Below, piece by piece: positions 6,505-11,713 of a DNA stretch of 11,713 nt (position 1 is its first letter; the number at the start of each line of letters is the position of its first letter). Under the pieces are notes generated by a model, which was not told where the DNA came from, ran no database searches, and saw nothing but the letters and a program-made list of their open reading frames with translations. Source of the stretch: Acidobacteriota bacterium (GTDB lineage Bacteria > Acidobacteriota > Vicinamibacteria > Vicinamibacterales > UBA8438); assembly GCA_003533545.1 (NCBI GenBank), contig DQEK01000015.1, positions 49,887 to 61,599 on the forward strand, in the 5' to 3' direction. The position numbers were made by a program, and so were the translations under genes.

Positions 6505-6653
6505 CGCACGCCTTCTGCGCGCCCGCGGGCACACCTGCGGATTGGACAAACGGCACGGCTCCGGTCACCCGGATTAGACTGTGGGGCGGAGCTGTGCCTA
6601 CTCTCTGGGAACGGTTTAGCTCTAGGTCGCTCCACCGCCAAGATCGGCAGACC

Positions 6654-8042
6654 ATGCCTACAATCTCGAGGCGGGCAATGCTGCAGTCGCTCGCAGGCCA
6701 GGCGCTGTTCGCGGGCGCCGTTCGCGGACAACCTTCCTCCACCGCCGCTCCGAGGCCACTCGCGTCCGACGCGATCACGCACGACTGGCCTTCATTCCTC
6801 GGCCCGTCGCACAATGCTGTTTCGACGGAGACCCATCTCACTCGCGAATTGCCGCCTCCGCTTGTCTGGGAGTTGGAAAAAGGTACCGGCTACACTTCCC
6901 CGGCCATCGCCGGTGAGGACCTGGTGTTCTTCCACCGCGTTGGCGACCAGGAAGTCGTCGAGAACCTCCATCCCGAAACGGGGGAATCCAAGTGGCAGTT
7001 CCGATATGCAACGGCTTACCGGGATCGGTACGGATACAACAATGGACCCCGATCAAGCCCAGTCATCGACGGTACACGGACGTTTGTCATCGGGGCAGAA
7101 GGACGACTCCATTGCCTAGAAGTGGCCTCGGGCGAGGTGGTCTGGAGCCGTGACCTACGAGCAGAATACGACGCGCGTCAGGACTTTTTCGGCATCGCGT
7201 CGACACCACTGGTGCACGGCAATCACCTGATCGTCAATGTCGGAGCCTCCGGAGGACCATGCGTGGTCGCCTTTGACACCACCACCGGGACAGAGGCTTG
7301 GCGCGCGGGCGAATGGGGCCCAAGTTATGCGTCACCCGTGCCGGCCGTCTTGCACGGTAGGCCTCGAATCATCGTCTTTGCGGGAGGTGAATCAAATCCA
7401 CCCAACGGGGGGGTGCTCTCACTTCGTCCGGACGACGGCACGATCGACTTCGCTTTCCCGTTTCGCAGTCGCACCTACGAGTCGGTCAACGCTTCCTGTC
7501 CTGTGGTCTTCGATGACAAGGTGTTCGTCTCAGCCAGCTACCGGGCCGGTGGGACGCTGCTGCGCGTGCTTCAAGATTTTACTTACGAAGTGCTCTGGAC
7601 CACCCAGGAGTTCGCGCTGCACTTCAACACCGCAATCCACCAGGACGGGTATCTGTATGGATACGACGGCAGAAATCAAGGCGACGCGTCACTGGCCTGC
7701 GTGGACGTCTCCGATGGTCGGGTCGTCTGGCGTGAAGCACCACAATGGACGGAGACTTTCGACCAGGGAGGACGAGAACGCCAGGCTATTCTAAGCACAG
7801 CGCGCGGGTCGCTACTGGCCGTCGATGGCCAGTTTCTGGCGTTGGGTGAGTTAGGACACCTGTTGTGGCTAGACCTGACCCCTGACGGCTACCAGCAGGT
7901 ATCTCGAGCCTGGCTGGCCGCAGCCCAGGAGTCATGGACACTGCCGGTACTCAGTCGTGGACTGCTTTACGTCATGCAAAACACTCGGGACATCCTTACC
8001 GGTGCCACCCCGCGGCTACGCTGTTACGATCTCCGCGCCTGA
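6654..8042 (+). CDS. Tat-exported PQQ-like beta-propeller protein
   Basis: A 462-residue exported protein of the PQQ-binding-like (BamB/quinoprotein) beta-propeller superfamily. The N-terminus has a twin-arginine signal, ISRRAMLQSL, followed by a weakly hydrophobic Ala/Gly stretch and a plausible cleavage near AVRGQ (residues 22-26). Blade signatures recur about every 45-55 residues: NLHPETGESKW (104-114), CLEVASGEVVW (154-164), AFDTTTGTEAW (206-216), SLRPDDGTIDF (256-266) and CVDVSDGRVVW (349-359), enough for a seven- or eight-bladed propeller. I cannot assign an enzyme activity: residues for PQQ and calcium binding in true alcohol dehydrogenases are not evident. Use of the Tat route means folding before export and hints at a bound cofactor. 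A GTG 20 codons earlier, with GGAG close by, is an alternative start and would place the RR at residues 26-27. Confidence 0.85.
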   Translation: MPTISRRAMLQSLAGQALFAGAVRGQPSSTAAPRPLASDAITHDWPSFLGPSHNAVSTETHLTRELPPPLVWELEKGTGYTSPAIAGEDLVFFHRVGDQEVVENLHPETGESKWQFRYATAYRDRYGYNNGPRSSPVIDGTRTFVIGAEGRLHCLEVASGEVVWSRDLRAEYDARQDFFGIASTPLVHGNHLIVNVGASGGPCVVAFDTTTGTEAWRAGEWGPSYASPVPAVLHGRPRIIVFAGGESNPPNGGVLSLRPDDGTIDFAFPFRSRTYESVNASCPVVFDDKVFVSASYRAGGTLLRVLQDFTYEVLWTTQEFALHFNTAIHQDGYLYGYDGRNQGDASLACVDVSDGRVVWREAPQWTETFDQGGRERQAILSTARGSLLAVDGQFLALGELGHLLWLDLTPDGYQQVSRAWLAAAQESWTLPVLSRGLLYVMQNTRDILTGATPRLRCYDLRA

Positions 8043-8127
8043 TCAGTGCAGAGCGAAACACTCGGTCCTTATGGGCATAGGATGAACTCAGAGGATCGCC
8101 AACGGACAGAATTCCGGGAGAGAGACC

Positions 8128-9546
8128 TTGGGCGAAACCCCTAACGTTAGCAACAGCTTGACCGTTCGTGTGCAGTTCAGGAATGACAGCGGCATGTTGG
8201 GACAGCTCGCGTCCGAGATCGGTCAACTCGGCGGCGACATCGGCGCAGTCGACCTCGTCTCCGTGGGAGACGGCTTGATGGTGCGGGACCTGACCATCAA
8301 TTGCCGAGACGACGAGCACGCACAAGCAGTCCTCGACGGCATTCGGGGGCTCGAGAGCTTCACGCTGCTGCATCACTCGGACCGCACTTTCCTACTGCAT
8401 TTGGGCGGCAAGATCGAGGTTGTGAGCCGCGCGCCGATTCGCACCAGGGATGACCTGTCGATGGTTTACACCCCGGGTGTGGCGCGCGTCTGCATGGCAA
8501 TTCACGAACGACCAGAGGACGCCCACACACTGACCATTAAGAGAAACACCGTGGCAGTGGTGACCGACGGAAGCGCCGTGCTCGGCCTTGGCGACATCGG
8601 CCCAGCGGCATCAATGCCAGTCATGGAAGGCAAGTGCGCACTCTTCAAGGAATTCGCTGGAGTCGACGCCTTTCCACTGGCACTTGACACTAAAGACACG
8701 GACGCGATCGTCAACACCATCAGCTGCCTAGCAACGGCGTTCGGCGGGATCAATCTGGAGGACATTGCCGCGCCGCGCTGCTTCGAGATCGAGGAACGCC
8801 TGCAGCAAAACCTAGATATTCCGGTCTTTCATGACGATCAACACGGCACCGCCATCGTCACACTGGCAGCGCTTATCAACGCGCTTCGGGTCGTTGGTAA
8901 GGAACCGGACACTCTGAAAGTGGTCTTCAGCGGAGTCGGCGCCTCTGGCGTGGCGGTCAGCAAGATCTTCATGCGTTACGGCATCACCAATATCATCGGC
9001 TGTGACCGCAGTGGCGCCGTCTACTCGGGACGCACGGAACGCATGAATTTCATGAAGCAATGGTACGCGGACCACACCAATCCCAACGGTGAGCGCGGGT
9101 CACTTTCGGAAATAATCGAGGGCGCCGATGTGTTCATCGGACTCTCCGCTCCCGGCGTGCTAACGGTCCCGATGCTAAAGAAAATGAACAAGGATGCGGT
9201 GGTATTCGCGCTCGCGAACCCAACCCCAGAAATCATGCCTGAAGAGGCGGCGCCTCATGTCAGGATCATGGCCACTGGTCGGTCCGACTACCCGAACCAA
9301 ATAAACAACGTGCTGGCCTTTCCGGGTGTATTCAGGGGCGCACTCGATGCTCGGGCCGCAACAATCAACGACACCATGAAGCAGGCGGCCGCCTACGCCA
9401 TCGCCGGCGTGATTCCCACGGGAGAGCTGCACGAGGACTACGTTATCCCGAGCGTCTTCAACAGAGCGGTCGTCAAGGCAGTTGCCACTTCGGTGGCCAC
9501 CGCAGCCCAAGAAACCGGCGTAGCCAGACGCGAGACGAAGGGCTAA
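8128..9546 (+). CDS. Malic enzyme with N-terminal ACT domain
   Basis: Oxidative decarboxylation of malate to pyruvate and CO2 with NAD(P)+, in the cytoplasm. The 472-residue protein has an ACT-type domain (about 10-85, LTVRVQFRNDSGMLGQLASE), a malic domain and a Rossmann domain. Key residues visible by family analogy are Tyr114 (SMVYTPGVA), Lys169 (MEGKC), metal ligands E211/D212 (LEDIAAPRCFE) and D236/D237 (FHDDQHGTA), and the nucleotide loop GVGASG (269-274); Asp293 after the second strand favours NAD over NADP. The TTG start is supported by GGGAGAGAG just upstream. The ACT domain suggests allosteric control by a small metabolite such as an amino acid. The futalosine hydrolase gene begins 5 nt after its stop, so it probably heads an operon with mqnB and mqnD. 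A weak promoter (GAAACA, 17 nt, TAGGAT at 8078) lies in the 85-nt gap upstream. Confidence 0.95.
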   Translation: MGETPNVSNSLTVRVQFRNDSGMLGQLASEIGQLGGDIGAVDLVSVGDGLMVRDLTINCRDDEHAQAVLDGIRGLESFTLLHHSDRTFLLHLGGKIEVVSRAPIRTRDDLSMVYTPGVARVCMAIHERPEDAHTLTIKRNTVAVVTDGSAVLGLGDIGPAASMPVMEGKCALFKEFAGVDAFPLALDTKDTDAIVNTISCLATAFGGINLEDIAAPRCFEIEERLQQNLDIPVFHDDQHGTAIVTLAALINALRVVGKEPDTLKVVFSGVGASGVAVSKIFMRYGITNIIGCDRSGAVYSGRTERMNFMKQWYADHTNPNGERGSLSEIIEGADVFIGLSAPGVLTVPMLKKMNKDAVVFALANPTPEIMPEEAAPHVRIMATGRSDYPNQINNVLAFPGVFRGALDARAATINDTMKQAAAYAIAGVIPTGELHEDYVIPSVFNRAVVKAVATSVATAAQETGVARRETKG

Positions 9547-9551
9547 AAACA

Positions 9552-10217
9552 GTGACCGCCAATCCAGTGACGCTCCTGCTGGTGCCGACCAAGACCGAAC
9601 TCCAACACCTGACCAAACGGCCAGGATTCGCCCTGCATTCCCCCTGTGAGCTGTGTGGGTTCGGACCAGTGTCGGCAGCCGCCAGGACCAGCAGCCTCAT
9701 CGCCAAATATCGTCCTGATCGCGTCATCCTGACCGGAATCGCCGGTACGTTCGACCGCGTGACTCTGCCGATCGGAACCGCCGCCGTCTTTCCCCGGGTG
9801 GTAATGCACGGGATAGGCGTGGGAAGCGACTCCGAATATACGCCGGCGGGCGCAGCCGGGTTCAGGCAGTGGTCAGGCAACGGCACCAACGACACGATTG
9901 GGGACCAACTTCCCCTGGCGACGGCGGCAACGCCGACGGTGGGCCCCCTGCTCACCTGCTGCTCCGCGTCTAGCTCACCGAAAGACGCCAACCTTAGGCT
10001 GAAGAGTTCACCAGACGTCTCGGCGGAAGACATGGAAGGCTTCGGCGTCGCCCTTGCCTGCCGACTGGCAAGTGTGCCGCTCGCGATCGCCAGAGGCATC
10101 TCAAATCAGGTCGGCGACCGCCGGATGGACCATTGGCAGATTCCACAAGCCCTCGACGCTGCCTGGGAACTCGTTAGCGACATCGCTGCTTGCCCAACCT
10201 GGGACGCAACACCGTGA
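9552..10217 (+). CDS. mqnB: Futalosine hydrolase MqnB
   Basis: Removes the base hypoxanthine from futalosine to give dehypoxanthine futalosine in the futalosine route to menaquinone (related forms may act on aminodeoxyfutalosine). The 221-residue protein has the nucleoside-phosphorylase/MTA-hydrolase fold: GFGPVSAAART (36-46), LTGIAGTF (60-67), the base- and ribose-binding AEDMEGFGVALAC (158-170) and RGISNQVGDR (181-190), the last typical of MqnB. The GTG start follows the malic enzyme stop by 5 nt, with AAGGG about 10 nt upstream inside the previous gene, so translation is probably coupled. Its stop overlaps the start of mqnD. The presence of two consecutive steps' worth of pathway genes makes the assignment firm. 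Confidence 0.93.
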   Translation: MTANPVTLLLVPTKTELQHLTKRPGFALHSPCELCGFGPVSAAARTSSLIAKYRPDRVILTGIAGTFDRVTLPIGTAAVFPRVVMHGIGVGSDSEYTPAGAAGFRQWSGNGTNDTIGDQLPLATAATPTVGPLLTCCSASSSPKDANLRLKSSPDVSAEDMEGFGVALACRLASVPLAIARGISNQVGDRRMDHWQIPQALDAAWELVSDIAACPTWDATP

Positions 10218-11071
10218 CGCCAATCCACCTGGGAATTTCGACATGCCCCAATGACACCTTTGCCTTTCATGGCATCCTGGAGCAAACAGTCGACCTCCGC
10301 GGGCTGGACTTCCGTATCGAGTTGCTTGACATTGAAAATATCAACCGGCGGCTGTTCACTGGCGACTTCGACGTGGCCAAAGCGAGCTTTCATGCCGCGC
10401 TGCTGCTAGCCGGAGAACTTGGCGTACTCCCCGTCGGCTCTGCCCTCGGTTTCGGCGTGGGGCCACTGCTCCTGGCCGCCCGCCCTGACACACATCCAGG
10501 TGTCGAGCTTCTGACGGGTGAAAAGGCAAGGCCGCCACGAGTGCTCTGCCCAGGCAAGCACACTACGGCTACCCTACTCTACAAATTATTCCACCCTGGA
10601 GAAGGCACACTCGGGCAGGTGCCCTTCTCGGAGATCATGCCGGCCCTCAGAGCCGGAAACGCGGATTTTGGCGTATGTATTCACGAGGGACGGTTCACGT
10701 GGCGGCAACAGAGACTTACCAAAATCGAGGATCTTGGTCAGGTTTGGGAGCAGGAAACCTCGAATCCACTGCCACTCGGAGGAATCCTGGCACGCCGTCG
10801 TCTCGACCGCTCCACGATCGAAAACGTGACGCGAGTACTCAGCGACTCACTTGCCTACGCGCGAGACCACCGGGACGAGACCGCGCCGACGATGCGCCGC
10901 TACGCGCAGGACCTTACCGACGAGGTTATGTTTCAACACGTCGATCTTTACGTGAACCAGTGGACAACCGACCTTGGCCACATCGGAAACGCCGCACTGG
11001 ACACACTGAGTCGGAAAGCACACGAGGTCGAACTTCTCCCCCCAGGCTCGCCTGCGTTGACGCTTTTCTGA
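10214..11071 (+). CDS. mqnD: 1,4-dihydroxy-6-naphthoate synthase MqnD
   Basis: Converts cyclic dehypoxanthinyl futalosine to 1,4-dihydroxy-6-naphthoate, the naphthalene core of menaquinone. The 285-residue protein has the periplasmic-binding-protein-like fold used by MqnA/MqnD. Diagnostic segments are ISTCPNDTFAFHG (8-20), PGKHTTATLLYKLF (113-126) and DFGVCIHEGRFTW (151-163), where His157 matches the position of the His thought to take part in catalysis. The chosen GTG overlaps the mqnB stop as GTGA, with GGGA about 10 nt upstream; the longer TTG reading adds eight residues (MPNLGRNT) absent from the usual start of the family. Completing the pathway needs MqnA, MqnC and either MqnE or a deaminase route, which must be encoded elsewhere. 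Confidence 0.95.
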   Translation: MTPIHLGISTCPNDTFAFHGILEQTVDLRGLDFRIELLDIENINRRLFTGDFDVAKASFHAALLLAGELGVLPVGSALGFGVGPLLLAARPDTHPGVELLTGEKARPPRVLCPGKHTTATLLYKLFHPGEGTLGQVPFSEIMPALRAGNADFGVCIHEGRFTWRQQRLTKIEDLGQVWEQETSNPLPLGGILARRRLDRSTIENVTRVLSDSLAYARDHRDETAPTMRRYAQDLTDEVMFQHVDLYVNQWTTDLGHIGNAALDTLSRKAHEVELLPPGSPALTLF

Positions 11072-11094
11072 CCACAGCACGACCCTCTGGTCAG
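11068..11094 (+). repeat. Inverted repeat CTGACCA-N13-TGGTCAG over the mqnD stop
   Basis: Two perfect 7-nt arms flank a 13-nt spacer, and the left arm includes the mqnD stop codon. It could form a 3'-end hairpin of the malic enzyme-mqnB-mqnD transcript. There is no T-tract after the right arm (it is followed by CCGGCA), so intrinsic termination is not supported. Confidence 0.35.
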
Positions 11095-11223
11095 CCGGCA
11101 CAGTCAATCGGCTTCGCTGCCACGAACCTCGTCCACCTAGACTCACCGTCGCACTCCAAACCTATCGCAACCTTCTCCTGACAGTTGAGTTAGGATCTCG
11201 ACGACTCGAAAAAGGAACACACC

Positions 11224-11713
11224 ATGCTGGGCGTACAAGGGAAATTGCTGACCGGTTCGCTGACCGCGTTCTGCATCCTCGTCATCGCTTGCGGAGCAAC
11301 ACCCCAAGAAAACACGTCTCCACGGTCCGCGTCCGAACCGTTGTCCGTGGAGTCGGCCTTGCCACCAACCGACGAGACGGCGGCAAATCAACTAAACACT
11401 TCGCCACGACACGGTGAATGGGTTGACATCACCCTGCCTGGAAGCAACGTGTCCATCAGCACTTGGGTCGTCTACCCAGAGCGCTCAGACCCGGCTCCGG
11501 TTGTATTGGTCATCCACGAAATATTCGGTCTCTCCGACTGGGTTCGAGGCGTTGCGGACCAATTCGCCGCCGAGGGATTCATCGCTGTCGCCCCCGATCT
11601 GCTTTCTGGAATGGGACCTAACGGTGGCGGCACGGCTTCACTGGGGCAACGGGACAACGCGGTGGCCACGATTCGTAATCTAGCGGCCGACGAACGAGAA
11701 CGGCGGCTGGATG
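11224..11713 (+). CDS. Lipoprotein of the dienelactone hydrolase family, 3'-truncated by window end
   Basis: The frame stays open to the last base, giving 163 codons. The N-terminus is a lipoprotein signal: Lys7, a hydrophobic core (LTGSLTAFCILV) and the lipobox VIAC with Cys23 as the acylated residue. A Ser/Thr/Pro-rich linker (about 27-62) leads to an alpha/beta-hydrolase start: DITLPGSNVSISTWVVYPE, then PVVLVIHEIFGLSDWVRGVA (92-111) and FIAVAPDLLSGMG (119-131). HEIFG with Glu99 is typical of dienelactone hydrolases, where this Glu contacts the nucleophile. The catalytic Cys/Ser, Asp and His lie beyond the window, so activity cannot be judged. AAAGGA ends 7 nt upstream of the ATG. Many relatives are generic exported esterases, so true dienelactone activity is not implied. 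Confidence 0.88.
   Translation, partial: MLGVQGKLLTGSLTAFCILVIACGATPQENTSPRSASEPLSVESALPPTDETAANQLNTSPRHGEWVDITLPGSNVSISTWVVYPERSDPAPVVLVIHEIFGLSDWVRGVADQFAAEGFIAVAPDLLSGMGPNGGGTASLGQRDNAVATIRNLAADERERRLD

Noticed and set aside
6521-6530. GCCCGCGGGC palindrome after the cold-shock gene as a terminator
   Set aside because: It has no loop of its own, no longer stem could be built around it, and no T-tract follows.

Overview
The window reads as ordinary, gene-dense bacterial chromosome with fairly high GC, Gram-negative type exported proteins, one Tat-type signal, one lipoprotein signal and a futalosine-type menaquinone pathway. The first gene belongs to the VWA-like family that is greatly expanded in Acidobacteriota, and the rest of the gene set is compatible with that phylum. 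This placement is an inference from gene families, not proof. I see no rRNA, tRNA, CRISPR array, insertion sequence, integrase or phage gene.

Layout. A plus-strand VWA-like gene, probably cut by the left edge, converges on a minus-strand block of six genes (790-6040). Read in its own direction, from right to left, the block holds: a small helical protein of unknown function; a four-helix PqiA-like membrane protein that overlaps it by 4 nt; an exported M28 zinc peptidase; an exported PpiA-type cyclophilin; a membrane-anchored MtfA-type (M90) zinc peptidase carrying a C-terminal SEC-C zinc motif; and an uncharacterised 196-residue protein. Four of the six are exported or membrane proteins linked to proteolysis, folding or envelope upkeep, so an envelope protein-quality theme is plausible, but only the first two genes are clearly cotranscribed.

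A 251-nt divergent intergenic region (6041-6291) separates this block from the plus-strand half. It holds a perfect minus-strand -10 box, a plausible plus-strand promoter overlapped by a perfect inverted repeat, and a strong leader hairpin ahead of a cold-shock protein gene. This is the best regulatory region of the window.

The plus-strand half continues with a Tat-exported PQQ-like beta-propeller protein, then a tight run of an ACT-domain malic enzyme, futalosine hydrolase (mqnB) and 1,4-dihydroxy-6-naphthoate synthase (mqnD), and finally a lipoprotein of the dienelactone hydrolase family that runs off the right edge. The mqnB and mqnD products act in the same menaquinone pathway; mqnA, mqnC and mqnE are not in the window. 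Several start codons were moved from the longest possible ORF on the basis of Shine-Dalgarno and signal-peptide evidence (ppiA, the M28 peptidase, the beta-propeller protein, mqnD).

I did not find a convincing new multi-gene system. The points most worth a second look are the MtfA/SEC-C fusion, the VWA protein without a metal site, the unknown protein with an FLDPD motif, and the cold-shock leader.
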